Numbered from the stretch's first letter, positions 1-9,452 are shown. The stretch is DNA of 46,523 bases from Rhodobacterales bacterium (GCA_021155205.1 JAJNPS010000051.1:1-46523), one strand, 5' to 3'. Translations and numbers: made by a program. Notes: generated by a model from the sequence alone, not told the origin.

Positions 1-1565
1 ACCATCGTTGCGACAGCGCCGCTTCTGGTCACCGACGACACCGAGACAGGCTCCACCGTGCCACCGAGGAACGCGAGGACTAGATCGCCATTGGCCGGGT
101 TGTAGCTCTGAATAGCGATGTTCTGCGAGTTCCCGACGAACCCCCATGCGGAACCGTTCCACTCAACCCGCGCCGAGTGGTCTCGCCTCTGCTTGCGCGT
201 GAAATAAATACGGGTCCTGTAACCGTCAACCTGGGCCGGCTGGGCATCCCACATGCCGATGAAATTAGCACCCTGAACATCGACATTGATCGCCGCGTTC
301 GGGCATTGCGCGTGATTCACGGTCAGGCATTCACGGACCGAATCCCATTCGACAGATTTGACGCCGTTGTGCACGCCGATCGTCCAGACACCAGCCGCGC
401 TGCGATTGATCGCCGCCATAATGTCGCGGCACATATAGATCAGCGACTCGTTGTGCCCCACCGATGCACCCACCCTCAGATAGGTGCGAGCAAGATCGTT
501 GTCTACCGTCACCTGGAATCCGAGCGTGATATCCGCTCCGGTGTCGTACCGCACGCGGATATGATCCGGATTCGTCTCCACCTCAGTCCCCGGACCGTCG
601 GCGCTACGCAATCCCAGCGTCGCATGGCCGGACGTGGTGATGGGTTTCCAGTGGTTGAACTTGTCCGACTTGTCACCGTTATTCCGAATGGTGAACACGA
701 GCGGCGTGGCCGCGACCGGGTTCTCGCCAGCGATGTAGTCGCGTGCGCTGAACCACATTTTCATGCGATCGTGCATATTCAGCGGGATGGCTGTCGGCGT
801 ATGCCGATCGCCCACCATGAGCGATCCCGTAGTCGCTCCCAGGTCAGCGCCGGCCACGCCCTGGATCAATCGGAACTTGTCAGATTCAAACGTCCCAGAA
901 GTCGTGAACGGCAGTTTGTCGACCCTCGGGGCGTAAGTGTTGCCGTTGTAGCCCACCGTCTGAGCGGCCAGCGTCATCGACAGTCCCGCCGCATACGAGA
1001 CCGGCTCCAGGTAGCCAATGGCGCCGAAGGCGGCCACGATGGCATCCGACATTACCTGCACAAGCTGCGCGTTGCCGGCGGCGGCGGCCTCACTCAGCGC
1101 TGCCGCCAGTTGCGACGCCACGGCCTCCGCAGCGGATTGACGACTGGCCCCGATGGCCTCGTCAATATTGCCAAACCTCTCCGCAAAATCGCTAACCTCG
1201 TCTCGAGCGCTAAAAACCTGCCCCGCCACTTCTGGCGATACCGGCTGCACGTCAGACCACTCCCACTCTGTGCCGGTCCAGACGTAGTAGCCATTTCGGA
1301 CAGGATCATTGTCTGCAACTACTTGTCCAACCGTTGCTCGATCCTGCCCCGTATCAGCCAGCATTTCGGCATGCGTCAGATAGGTAACCATTCTCCCGGC
1401 ACCAGCAACAGACTGCAATGCCTCTGCTCGAATGGTCCGTAGATTGGAGACGTTTTCTCCATCCCTGTTGATGTTCTCCTCGCCAACCCCTCCCAATGCA
1501 AAACGCTGCAACGTGGAGGCATCCAGACTCGCGTTCTCGAGCTGCTCTTCGCTGATGAATGTCAT
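1..1565 (-). CDS. Tail fibre protein, C-terminus cut by window edge
   Basis: Reading leftward from the ATG at 1565 the frame stays open for 521 codons to the window edge, so the gene is partial. It begins MTFISEEQLENASLDAS and carries a WTGTEWEWSDV segment near residue 100, then an Ala-rich, probably helical stretch (about residues 125-165), then beta-rich sequence. Such a layout (N-terminal docking part, helical shaft, beta-rich distal part) is usual for siphophage tail fibres, and the gene follows the J-like tail tip gene. I recognise no named fibre family. A terminator lies just upstream (1575-1601), so it may need antitermination or its own promoter. The receptor-binding tip is outside the window. 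Confidence 0.75.
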   Translation of the reverse strand, partial: MTFISEEQLENASLDASTLQRFALGGVGEENINRDGENVSNLRTIRAEALQSVAGAGRMVTYLTHAEMLADTGQDRATVGQVVADNDPVRNGYYVWTGTEWEWSDVQPVSPEVAGQVFSARDEVSDFAERFGNIDEAIGASRQSAAEAVASQLAAALSEAAAAGNAQLVQVMSDAIVAAFGAIGYLEPVSYAAGLSMTLAAQTVGYNGNTYAPRVDKLPFTTSGTFESDKFRLIQGVAGADLGATTGSLMVGDRHTPTAIPLNMHDRMKMWFSARDYIAGENPVAATPLVFTIRNNGDKSDKFNHWKPITTSGHATLGLRSADGPGTEVETNPDHIRVRYDTGADITLGFQVTVDNDLARTYLRVGASVGHNESLIYMCRDIMAAINRSAAGVWTIGVHNGVKSVEWDSVRECLTVNHAQCPNAAINVDVQGANFIGMWDAQPAQVDGYRTRIYFTRKQRRDHSARVEWNGSAWGFVGNSQNIAIQSYNPANGDLVLAFLGGTVEPVSVSSVTRSGAVATM

Positions 1566-1574
1566 GACATTTCC

Positions 1575-1601
1575 AAAAAAAATGCCCCGAAACTCGGAGC
1601 A
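1575..1601 (-). terminator. Intrinsic terminator between tail tip and tail fibre genes
   Basis: On the minus strand TGCTCCGA-GTT-TCGGGGCA forms an 8-bp stem (one G-T pair) with a 3-nt loop and runs straight into eight T residues. It lies in the 58-bp gap between the J-like gene and the fibre gene. Confidence 0.75.
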
Positions 1602-1623
1602 TCTATCGAACACATTAAAAACT

Positions 1624-4542
1624 TCAGGCTAGAAAATCACGATCATTCTGGTAATACCTACCGTCGTAATTGATCGCCGTGATCGGTATCGTCGTATCGT
1701 CGTTCGGCTCACCCTTCTCCGTGACCAGCACAGGCAGCGCATTCCGTGCGCCGGCGTTGTCCGTGATGACGTAGGCCGTCCTGACGTAGGCCGTGTCGTC
1801 GACCACCACGGGCACCTGGGGCGCATGATCTAGCACGATCTGCCTGGGACCTGGACCCCGCACGATGTCGATCGCCTCGACCCGCCCATCCGCGCCCTGC
1901 AGCTGGATGCTGTACTCGGCGCCGTCTACCCACCAGTCCAGCGACTGCGACAGTGTGAGCGTCAGACCATCCACCGCCACCACCTCTCCGTCCTGGCTGC
2001 CGGACCGCGTGTTGTCCACCCATAGCGCCCGCTCTTTCAGCGTCAGCAGATTCGCCTCCGGCAACGCTGTGAACTGCAAGGCCATGTTCTGGTACCGCAG
2101 CTTGTTCCAGAGCCGCCAGGCGTGAATATGAGCCTGCCGATGATCGCGGATGCCGACGCTTTCCGTTGACCTCGGTTTCGTGGCGGACTGATCCTCCGGT
2201 AGGTACAGCGTCACGGGCGCGTCGTCCTCGGGCGCGACGTATTTGTATTCGATGCCATCGAAACCCTCGACATTGCCGAAATCCTGCCGCACCACATCCG
2301 AGCCGGGCACCTTGTTCCGATGGTTGAAGAGCAGCACACTCTCGTCCGTCTCCCGCTCGAAATGAAGCCGGATCAGGCTTCCACGCCGATACGCACTGCA
2401 ATACACCGCCTCAGCGATAGTCGCGATCGTTTCCTCCGGCGAGAGGTTGCTGTTGTCGAAGGTGTAGGAGAAGTGCGCGGCTTCGTCGAAGCCGAAGTAG
2501 TTCTTGATCTCCTGCTGGATCGCATAGAACTGCGCGACGTCGATCTCCTCGATCGCCCGGCCGCCGATCTTCGGGTCCAGCGCCACGAAGGCCAGGATGT
2601 CCGCCAGGTCCCTCGTCGGATATAGCTCGGCCGTGAACTCGCTCCCGGTCCAAGCCGGCAACATGCGCGTGACGATCAGGTTCGTCTTGCGTTCCTTGAC
2701 TGCAAGCGCGCCGTCCGTCGCATAGTTGGCCACCTGGATCGTCGTCACGTCGCCGAAGTGCGGTTCGGTCACTGGCGTTGCGCTGTAGAGGTCGCGCCAT
2801 TTGATCTCGTCGACCACCGTGCCGCTGAAATCGAGATCCTTCGGCGTCAGGCGCCGGGCCCGCACCTTCCAGATACTGCTCGTGCCTGCGAGCGGTACGT
2901 CCATCGTCAGGGCCCGGGTGCTGCGCGTCGTCGCCGACCCCACGACTGTTCCGTTGAAGCCTTCCGTCGTCCCGATCGGATCGCCGGCCGCATCCACCGG
3001 CGTCGCCTCGAGGCGCACGTCGACCGTCCGCACGTACTGGTTCGAGCCGTTGTCGGCGAATAGGCCGTTCTGCGCCACGAAATTTGAGACCAGCCGCCGG
3101 ATGGGCTCGTTCGAGCGCAGCGTAAATTCACCGACCCATCGATCGCCCGACGTGAAGAGGAGCGGATTCAACACCTGAGACTGGCCACCGTAGTCGTCGG
3201 CCATCACCGTCCAGTCCGGGTTCACCGACGCCGGGCTGCTCAGCGTCATGACGTCGGCGCTGACGGTGTTAACCGAATACGTTCCGCTCAGATCAAACTG
3301 TACGACTCCGCTGGGCCGGGAGAACCGCCCCTGACCTTCCCCATAGCCGTTGACCGAGGTGCCACCCGTCAATAGCAGCCAGAACGGGTTGTAATCCTCC
3401 ACGTCGAGCAGGCGAATGACCGTATGGCCGGTGTCGCTTGGATCAAACGGATCCGGCGGCACCCACGTCACGCTGTCGATGGTGTAGATCCCATCCAGCG
3501 TGCCATAGGTATACCCCGAGCCCGATTCGCCCAAATCCATCAACACGTTGAACCCGGAGTTCGCGATCGTCATGCGCTGGCCCGGCGCCCAGTCGGCGCT
3601 GATATCCTCGAAGACACGTAGGACGCCCTGGCCGCTCTCCATGGAGGCCCGAACCCCCATTCCCTGGTAGGTGAAGGTCCCCTCCGACTGGACCGCCTCG
3701 GCGATCGTCAGCGGATCGCCCGGCAGGAACAGCGTCGTGAAATCCACCTCGGGATCCATCGACCGCACGATATTAGGCGACTCGAACCTGACCGCATTTC
3801 GGTAGCTCCCGCCGGCGTCCGAGGGCAAGAGCACCTGGCCATTGACGGCGTTGAGCCGGCTGATCTTCAGCACGGGCTGATTGATGGCATTGCCGATCGT
3901 CAGCTGCGGTGCGCCGCTGTTCGGCGAGGTGCCGGGCCCGTACACCGCCACGCTCGCGCCGGCGATCTCCTGCATGGGCGTCGTGTCGTCATAGATCTCG
4001 CTGGCATTGATCGCGTACCGGCCGCGGCCGATGCACATGTACGCGATCTCTTTCTCGACGTGCTCCTCGAAGATCTTGTACGGCACCTGGATCAGGTCCG
4101 GCGTCGAGCGCACCGTCCCGAAGATGTCCGGGATACGGCCGTTGACGCGCACCTGGTTCGTGCGTTCCGACAAGCCGTTGTTCGGCGACTCGTTCCGGAC
4201 GTTGCGCTGGGTAACCGTGGGCGGCGTAGGCGCCAGAATGCCTTGAATGACGAACGCCGCGAAGGTCAAGAAAAGTTGCGCACCGAGAGTCAGCGAACCA
4301 GGATCCTGCGGCCACAACACCACCACAAACGGACCCGGCAACTGCGCCAGGCGCGCGACACCCGCGGCATCGTCCGGCGTGACATCCTCGGCGCCGCCGC
4401 CCTCGCCGTGGTAAATCCGCGCCGCTGGCGGAAAGGACTCGCCGAACTCGGCGGCCAGGAACGCCAGAACGTCGTCAGTTTCCTGCCAGTCCAGCTCAAG
4501 GGCGCCCTCAGTGCCCTGACGCTCGATTGCGATTCGCTTCAT
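1624..4542 (-). CDS. Tail tip / host specificity protein J-like
   Basis: A 972-aa protein in the position of lambda J, directly after the NlpC/P60-like gene, whose TGA overlaps this ATG (ATGA). The N-terminus starts MKRIAIERQGTEGALELDW; a hydrophobic stretch (about residues 88-105, FLTFAAFVIQGIL) precedes an APTPPT segment. Next comes the conserved-looking core with NGRIPDIFGTVRSTPDLIQV, as expected for central tail hub/tip proteins, then a long beta-rich C-terminal half. In this family the protein forms the tail tip complex and contributes to host recognition. I chose the internal ATG at 4542 because upstream codons overlap the previous gene and this start gives the usual 4-nt coupling. Confidence 0.85.
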   Translation of the reverse strand: MKRIAIERQGTEGALELDWQETDDVLAFLAAEFGESFPPAARIYHGEGGGAEDVTPDDAAGVARLAQLPGPFVVVLWPQDPGSLTLGAQLFLTFAAFVIQGILAPTPPTVTQRNVRNESPNNGLSERTNQVRVNGRIPDIFGTVRSTPDLIQVPYKIFEEHVEKEIAYMCIGRGRYAINASEIYDDTTPMQEIAGASVAVYGPGTSPNSGAPQLTIGNAINQPVLKISRLNAVNGQVLLPSDAGGSYRNAVRFESPNIVRSMDPEVDFTTLFLPGDPLTIAEAVQSEGTFTYQGMGVRASMESGQGVLRVFEDISADWAPGQRMTIANSGFNVLMDLGESGSGYTYGTLDGIYTIDSVTWVPPDPFDPSDTGHTVIRLLDVEDYNPFWLLLTGGTSVNGYGEGQGRFSRPSGVVQFDLSGTYSVNTVSADVMTLSSPASVNPDWTVMADDYGGQSQVLNPLLFTSGDRWVGEFTLRSNEPIRRLVSNFVAQNGLFADNGSNQYVRTVDVRLEATPVDAAGDPIGTTEGFNGTVVGSATTRSTRALTMDVPLAGTSSIWKVRARRLTPKDLDFSGTVVDEIKWRDLYSATPVTEPHFGDVTTIQVANYATDGALAVKERKTNLIVTRMLPAWTGSEFTAELYPTRDLADILAFVALDPKIGGRAIEEIDVAQFYAIQQEIKNYFGFDEAAHFSYTFDNSNLSPEETIATIAEAVYCSAYRRGSLIRLHFERETDESVLLFNHRNKVPGSDVVRQDFGNVEGFDGIEYKYVAPEDDAPVTLYLPEDQSATKPRSTESVGIRDHRQAHIHAWRLWNKLRYQNMALQFTALPEANLLTLKERALWVDNTRSGSQDGEVVAVDGLTLTLSQSLDWWVDGAEYSIQLQGADGRVEAIDIVRGPGPRQIVLDHAPQVPVVVDDTAYVRTAYVITDNAGARNALPVLVTEKGEPNDDTTIPITAINYDGRYYQNDRDFLA

Positions 4543-4883
4543 TGGTAATACCTCAGGTGACGGTACATGATCTGCGCGACGTGAATGTCGAAAAAATTCG
4601 CGCCCTTCTGCGTGAGCTGCAGCAGCCGTCGCTGGTAACACACGCCCATGTGGGTGTCGCCATAGGGATACTCCATCACCATGACGGCCGGCTCCACCGT
4701 GGGCCCATCAACCTGGCGGAACGCCCGCAGCACGGCACGCATGGAGGCCATATCACCTTCCTGCAGCGGCCGCAGCCGCGTATCGCCGGTCAAGTACTCC
4801 CAGGCCTTGGCCGTGAAGTGCAAGCAGTTGTTCGTCTGCCGGTGGTAGCGCTCACCCAGCAGGTGATCGATGGGTTTACTCAC
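4539..4883 (-). CDS. NlpC/P60-like tail assembly protein
   Basis: A 114-aa protein with a Cys followed by His near the N-terminus (NNCLHFTAKAWEYL, about residues 18-31) and a second His in DTHMGVCY (about residues 77-84). That is the Cys-His layout of small phage NlpC/P60 peptidases, which sit just before J in lambda-like tail operons and probably cut peptidoglycan or help tail tip assembly. It overlaps both neighbours by 4 nt. Family assignment is from motif and position; the third catalytic residue is not certain. Confidence 0.75.
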   Translation of the reverse strand: MSKPIDHLLGERYHRQTNNCLHFTAKAWEYLTGDTRLRPLQEGDMASMRAVLRAFRQVDGPTVEPAVMVMEYPYGDTHMGVCYQRRLLQLTQKGANFFDIHVAQIMYRHLRYYQ

Positions 4884-5380
4884 AGATAGCCCCTCAGCAT
4901 CGGGAATCGCGTCGTCGAGTACACCTCGCCGGTGCGAGTCAGGTTCAGGGACGGGGCGCCGGCCTCGAAGGAGGCTCCATCCCGCGATCGGGGAATCGAA
5001 CGGACCTCGAGGCGCAGCGGACCGAACATCGGCGTCGACAGGTTATCGGAGCGATACGTGCGGTAGTTCACGGTTGGCCGCACGTCCAACGCGTCCGCGT
5101 CGCGCACGCGGTCGATCTCGTCCGGGATGATCGTGCCCAGGTCTCCGAACTCCACCGAGAGTCCGAAGTCGAGGTCTGCGCGCTGGCTGATCGCGCGGAT
5201 GCGCATGGGCACGTAGACGAAATCGACCTCAACGCCGGTCTCCAGCCGGGCCCGCAGGCCCGTGCGCCGGTTGCGCACGACGTAGTAGATCTGCGAAAAC
5301 GCGGGATGCGAGATCTCTAGTGTCTCGAACTCGATGACGCTGCGCGGCGCATCGAGGAAAAACCCCAAGTAGTCAGGCAT
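4880..5380 (-). CDS. Minor tail protein, DUF1833-like
   Basis: A 166-aa protein, beta-rich, with a core that includes EFETLEISHPAFSQIYYVV and a later FGPLRLEV segment. The opening is like the DUF1833 phage proteins that occupy the lambda gpL position between the M-like and K-like genes. It probably forms part of the distal tail complex. Its stop overlaps the start of the NlpC/P60-like gene by 4 nt and its start overlaps the preceding gene by 8 nt, so it is translationally coupled. No catalytic motif is seen. Confidence 0.65.
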   Translation of the reverse strand: MPDYLGFFLDAPRSVIEFETLEISHPAFSQIYYVVRNRRTGLRARLETGVEVDFVYVPMRIRAISQRADLDFGLSVEFGDLGTIIPDEIDRVRDADALDVRPTVNYRTYRSDNLSTPMFGPLRLEVRSIPRSRDGASFEAGAPSLNLTRTGEVYSTTRFPMLRGYL

Positions 5381-5864
5381 AGTAGGGAAGATCCTGGTTC
5401 ACCAACTTGTCCAATAGATTCAACACACGCGCCGCGGCCTCCACGCTACCGTAGACGCCCACGAGCACGGCCACCGCGCCCCAGTCGTCCTCGCTGCCGT
5501 TCCAGTATTTGCCGAGCGGCTCGACCTCGAGCTGCGCCACGATGGTATAGATGTCGCCATTGCGCTCCTGGAGCGACCAGGTTTGCGGCAGGATCCAGAC
5601 CGTATAGAGGTCCAACGTCGACGAGTCGAGCGTCAGCGGCACCGTCAGCGGCGCGCCACCCGACCGGATAAAGTTGCGATACAGGCCCTGCAGGACGCTG
5701 AACTCCTGCCCTTCCAGCACCCACCGGGCATTCACCACATGGGTGTTGCCCTCAGACACCCGTCGGTACCGACCGGCCCCGCCATCCAGGGCGATCCGCA
5801 GCATCCCCTCCCCGAACGAGGCCGCATACCCGACCTGGGTCGGGCAGTATGGAATCGCCGCCAT
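5373..5864 (-). CDS. Minor tail protein, lambda gpM-like position
   Basis: A 163-aa protein starting MAAIPYCPTQVGYAASFGEG. The ATG at 5864 overlaps the tape measure stop as TGATG; ten upstream in-frame codons lie inside the tape measure gene and were excluded. The sequence is beta-rich (WVLEGQEFSVLQGLYR, LEVEPLGKYWN) and resembles distal tail proteins that cap the tape measure in siphophages. The position right after the tape measure supports an M-like role. I cannot name a precise family. Confidence 0.65.
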   Translation of the reverse strand: MAAIPYCPTQVGYAASFGEGMLRIALDGGAGRYRRVSEGNTHVVNARWVLEGQEFSVLQGLYRNFIRSGGAPLTVPLTLDSSTLDLYTVWILPQTWSLQERNGDIYTIVAQLEVEPLGKYWNGSEDDWGAVAVLVGVYGSVEAAARVLNLLDKLVNQDLPYYA

Positions 5865-8257
5865 CACCCACCCCGCTTCGATTCGACGTTCCACGACCGG
5901 CTGAGTTGCCGGCTGAACTGCGTGCTCGGACTACGTGCCTGGCTGGCCATGATTCCCGGCACCTGGCCGGCAATGCGCTCGTCGATCTGGAGCAAGATTT
6001 CTCCGTCACTCATTCCACGCACTTTCACCTCGGCTGGCGCATTGTTGTTCACGACCACTCTCACCGATCCTAGCGCTGGCACCGACGGGAGAATCTGGCC
6101 GCTGGTATGCGGTATGAATAGCTCCGGCCGGCGCTCGCCCACGATGTACGCCTGACCGGCAGCAACCGGCCCACCGGCCGCCCGGCCCGGCAACTTCAGG
6201 CCGAGACTCGAACCTCCGAGCGACAGGGACGAAGAGCCGAAACTCAACCCTGACGAGCCGCCACTGCCCAGAAAGCTCAATCCGGTTTGCAGCAGCGAAC
6301 CCAGCAGGCCACCCCCGCCGCCTCCACTGCCCGCCAGTGCATCGAACAGCGCCGTTGCCAGTGCGGATGACACGCGGTTGTAGAGCACGCTGGCGAGCGA
6401 TTTCACGAACGCCTGGGCCGGATTCTCGCTATCGTTGAAGGCAGCCTGGAATGCGCTCTTCAAGTCCGTCTCCAGGCCCTTGGTAAAGTCCTTCGCCTTC
6501 TCGATGTCCTGCTCGCGGATGATCGCCGTCGATTTGCGATCATTGAGTTCCTGCCTTTCCCTCAACAGGCGGATCTCCTCCTCGAGGGCAATCGCTTCCC
6601 GGCTCATGTACGCTTCGTTCTGCAGGCGAGCGAGCTGCTCCTCTTTCAGCGCGATCGTGCTCGACTCGCGCGCCCGCAGGACGGCTCGCTGCGCCTCCTC
6701 ACTTAACCCGATGAGCTCGATCTCTTGCTCGAGCTGCCGATTGCCAGCTTCGATGCTTTCGTTGGCGGCCTCCCGCTGTCGTACATCGTCCAGGCGATCG
6801 GCGCGCAGGGACGCTTCGAACTCGGCCAGGCGTTTCTCCTGATCCGAGAGCTGCTGGACCACATCGACTTCCTTGGCCCGTTCCAGAATCATCTGCTGAT
6901 ACGCCGGCGTCAGACCCTTGATGCGTCCCTCCCGGATATCTACCAGCGCTTGCTCGGCGACGGACAGTTCCTTGGTCTTCTCAATCTGCTTCTGCAGATT
7001 GTCAAGATATCGCTTTGCTTCCGCGAGAGGATCCGTCTTAGAACTGGACGGCAACGGCGGAGGGGGCGGCCGTCGAGGCGACGACGGGGTAATAACGTCC
7101 ATGCCGGCAAAGGCCCCGGGATCATTCGGAACGAGACCTCCCGCCTGACGATAAATGGACCGCAAAGCCCTCAGCTTCGATTCCGTTGCCGCAATCTGCT
7201 TATCCAGATCGCCAACGTCCCCGAACAGAATGTCGTTTATCTTGTTGGTCAACGATCGAGAGGGATCCAGCTTATCCCGCTCCTCCCTCAGCTTGCGAAG
7301 TGAATCTTCGAGATCGTTGATGCGTGCCCCTGCGTTGCGGGCATCATCGCCCGACACCATGAGCCAGCCAAGAAACGACCCGCTCGCCGCTGCGTTCGAT
7401 AAGTTGACGAGACCCTGGACCGCACTTGCGAGGTATGAGGTGAACAGCGCAAAGGCTTCCTTGGTTTCGTTCGAGCTCAAGGTCGCCGTGAGCTCATTGA
7501 TGGAGCCGACTGCCCCGTTCAGACTGCCATCTTCCCCCGTCATGAGCGAGTTGATCTGGTTCTGCAGGGCGGTCAGCGCGCCGCCGAACGTATTCCGGGC
7601 AGCGGCTGCCGCCCCGCCATACGAACTCTCAAGCGCCGAGAGAATGATTCCCTGGGCTTCGGCGGTCCGCCCCGCCTTCTCCAACGCACCGACCAGCTTC
7701 TCTTGCTCCTCTGTGAACCGGAACCCCTGCTTCGACAGCGCGGTCAGGCCCTGACTGGGAACATCCAGGGCCCGCCCCACCGTTTCAGCCGACTGCTCGA
7801 CGGTCATCCCGAGCCGAGCCGACATGTCGATCACAGCCTGCATCGCACGAGGGAACTGCTCGCCCATGATGCCGGTATAGGAAAGCAGCCGCGTCTGAGC
7901 CCTGGCGATCTCCCCTTCGCTGAAAACGCTGCTGTTGGCCAACTCTGCGCTCATGGCGTTGAGCTGGGCCATTGAATAGCCCGCGGCATTCCCGGTCGAT
8001 CGAAGCACCGCGCCCAGCTGGGCAACTTCGTTCTGTGCGTCCCGGGTCTCCTGAACGAACTTCCAGAAGACGGCCCCGACGCTCAAGCCTGCGAACGTAC
8101 CAGTCAAGGCCCGCCGAATACCGTCACCGGCATCCTTCGCCTCCGCCTTCAGGGCGCGAAGCTGGCGCTGCGCATTCTTTGTCGCCCGTGCCGTGTCGGT
8201 CTCGAACGAGCCCGTACGCATCAACAGATCGACAATGATCGAACCGGCAGTCGCCAT
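5864..8257 (-). CDS. Tail tape measure protein
   Basis: A 797-aa protein beginning MATAGSIIVDLLMRTGSFET, the usual opening of lambda-type tape measure proteins. Residues about 30-280 hold the conserved N-terminal region (VGRALDVPSQGLTALSKQGF). The middle (about 380-600) is charged and predicted coiled coil, including a proline-rich PPPPPLPSS hinge near residue 400. A Gly-rich stretch (about 640-690) is probably membrane-active. The protein sets tail length and helps DNA entry. It follows the gpG/gpG-T chaperone genes as in lambda. Its ATG overlaps the gpT-frame stop. Confidence 0.92.
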   Translation of the reverse strand: MATAGSIIVDLLMRTGSFETDTARATKNAQRQLRALKAEAKDAGDGIRRALTGTFAGLSVGAVFWKFVQETRDAQNEVAQLGAVLRSTGNAAGYSMAQLNAMSAELANSSVFSEGEIARAQTRLLSYTGIMGEQFPRAMQAVIDMSARLGMTVEQSAETVGRALDVPSQGLTALSKQGFRFTEEQEKLVGALEKAGRTAEAQGIILSALESSYGGAAAAARNTFGGALTALQNQINSLMTGEDGSLNGAVGSINELTATLSSNETKEAFALFTSYLASAVQGLVNLSNAAASGSFLGWLMVSGDDARNAGARINDLEDSLRKLREERDKLDPSRSLTNKINDILFGDVGDLDKQIAATESKLRALRSIYRQAGGLVPNDPGAFAGMDVITPSSPRRPPPPPLPSSSKTDPLAEAKRYLDNLQKQIEKTKELSVAEQALVDIREGRIKGLTPAYQQMILERAKEVDVVQQLSDQEKRLAEFEASLRADRLDDVRQREAANESIEAGNRQLEQEIELIGLSEEAQRAVLRARESSTIALKEEQLARLQNEAYMSREAIALEEEIRLLRERQELNDRKSTAIIREQDIEKAKDFTKGLETDLKSAFQAAFNDSENPAQAFVKSLASVLYNRVSSALATALFDALAGSGGGGGGLLGSLLQTGLSFLGSGGSSGLSFGSSSLSLGGSSLGLKLPGRAAGGPVAAGQAYIVGERRPELFIPHTSGQILPSVPALGSVRVVVNNNAPAEVKVRGMSDGEILLQIDERIAGQVPGIMASQARSPSTQFSRQLSRSWNVESKRGG

Positions 8258-8894
8258 TACCCTTTCCTTTTTGGCGGCACGCCACCGAGTGCCGCTATCG
8301 TCGCTTCATCCGCGGGCGAGAATCCCTTTACCGCGCCGCCCGCTGTGCCGCCTTGCAACCAATCCAGGAGCGGCTTGATCTCGCCGCCTCTTAGCGCCCA
8401 CGCCCCTAACGCAGCCGGTCTGTAGTACCGATGCACATCGTCAAACGGATACGAGCGATAGAACTCGAGCCAGCTCTCGTACTCCGCCTGGCTCATGGAC
8501 TGCTGCCACTCCTCTACCGTGCGCCCACCGAGCGCGAGCGCGAGGACGTGCCAGAACCACGCCTCGCTCCGCGCTTCGATGGCTTTCCCGGCTCGAGTTC
8601 CTCCAGGAGGGAATTGGCAACCCGAAACAGCGCTGCCATGGCCGCCGGGTTGAGCTGGCAGGCCTGGTCAAATGTCAGGACCAGCTTTCCCTCGGCATCG
8701 CACAGCGTCGCAGCAATCAAGTGCGCAGGGCTGGACGCACGAACGGCGACATCCTGGGAGCTCTCTGCGACCAAAAAGCGCCGATACGCGATCGCGGACG
8801 GAACTCGAAAGTGGAGATCGTGGCGACTGCCGTCAGGCAATTCGACCTCACGGGCCACAATCTCGTTGCTGACAAAGAATGAGCTCGGCAGCAT
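8257..8894 (-). CDS. Tail assembly chaperone gpG-T, made by -1 frameshift
   Basis: Joining the upstream frame (8894 to the slippery site at 8583-8589) to the downstream frame by a -1 slip gives a 212-aa fusion: 104 residues ending LLEELEPGK, then AIEARSEAWFWHVLALALGG and on to the stop at 8257. The sequence across the joint reads as one protein, with SYPFDDVHRYYRPAALGAW in the T part. In lambda and many siphophages the G and G-T products, made at a fixed ratio, chaperone tail tube assembly around the tape measure, and the gene pair always lies between tail tube and tape measure genes, as here. The separate downstream ORF with an ATG at 8496 is most likely only the tail of this fusion. Confidence 0.85.
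8514..8894 (-). CDS. Tail assembly chaperone gpG-like
   Basis: The unshifted product is 126 aa, starting MLPSSFFVSNEIVAREVELP. It shows the usual short chaperone fold features: a beta-rich start, then FRVPSAIAYRRFLVAES and a helical part with FRVANSLLEELEPGKP. After the slippery site the zero frame continues 22 codons with a low-complexity Arg/Ser-rich end, as expected for sequence constrained in the other frame. It begins one base upstream of the tail tube stop (8894/8895), so it is coupled to the tail tube gene. Confidence 0.8.
   Translation of the reverse strand: MLPSSFFVSNEIVAREVELPDGSRHDLHFRVPSAIAYRRFLVAESSQDVAVRASSPAHLIAATLCDAEGKLVLTFDQACQLNPAAMAALFRVANSLLEELEPGKPSKRGARRGSGTSSRSRSVGAR
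8583..8589 (-). promoter_or_regulatory. -1 frameshift slippery heptamer GGGAAAG
   Basis: In the gpG frame the sequence reads G GGA AAG at codons 102-104, which is the X XXY YYZ pattern and the same heptamer used by lambda gpG-T. A slip places the ribosome into the frame that is open to 8257. Confidence 0.88.
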
Positions 8895-9395
8895 TTACGC
8901 ATCCTCCGGCACCGGGCCGTTCCAGTTCCATGTGACCCGACCAGACCGCTGGATGGTGAGCGTCCCCCGGACGATCTCATTGGTGGCAATATCGATATTG
9001 ACATCGGCGATATAGCCCCTGAACTCGGCGGATGTTCGAAGGGCCGGCGCGTTGAACCCCCCACCGCTGCTGCTGGTGGGCGCGTCGTCGCCGTCCGACA
9101 GGCCGATGAGCCAAGCCAGAGTCGTGCCACGATCCTTGAGATCGAGCAGATCCTGGTGCGATTGCGCCGACGGGATGAAGTTGAACGGGACGGACACCTG
9201 CCCCGGCGTCGACAACCCGCGGTGGTACTCGCGGTCGACCTTCGTATCCAGACAACTCTTGTCGATCTGGTCGGCCGCCCCTCCCAGCCCGGTGATGCCG
9301 GTCGGGCATGCCATCTTGAATACCGACGGCTCGCTGGTCAGCGGGTTGATAAAGAACAGTTCGGTCCCTTGGGTACTGACAGTTCCAGCAGTCAT
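8895..9395 (-). CDS. Major tail tube protein
   Basis: A 166-aa protein starting MTAGTVSTQGTELFFINP with a later SVPFNFIPSAQSHQDLLDL and a C-terminal FRGYIADVNIDIATNEIV segment. This is the pattern of lambda gpV-type tail tube proteins, which polymerise into the tail tube. The ATG at 9395 has GGAG six bases upstream; a TTG four codons earlier is less likely. It lies between the tail completion gene and the gpG/gpG-T chaperones. An intrinsic terminator sits directly ahead of it. Confidence 0.8.
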   Translation of the reverse strand: MTAGTVSTQGTELFFINPLTSEPSVFKMACPTGITGLGGAADQIDKSCLDTKVDREYHRGLSTPGQVSVPFNFIPSAQSHQDLLDLKDRGTTLAWLIGLSDGDDAPTSSSGGGFNAPALRTSAEFRGYIADVNIDIATNEIVRGTLTIQRSGRVTWNWNGPVPEDA

Positions 9396-9405
9396 TTGAG
9401 ACTCC

Positions 9406-9430
9406 AAAAAAATGCCCGCACATGGCGGGC
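9406..9430 (-). terminator. Intrinsic terminator upstream of tail tube gene
   Basis: Minus strand GCCCGC-CATGT-GCGGGC is a perfect 6-bp stem with a 5-nt loop, followed by A and seven Ts. It occupies the gap between the tail completion gene (ends 9453) and the tail tube start (9395), inside the late operon. Confidence 0.75.
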
Positions 9431-9452
9431 CGGAACGGATGAAACAGCAGAT

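Noticed and set aside
177..1442. 421-aa plus-strand ORF
   Set aside because: It is antisense to the tail fibre gene, which runs open on the minus strand from 1565 to the edge; composition is Arg/His-rich with no family.
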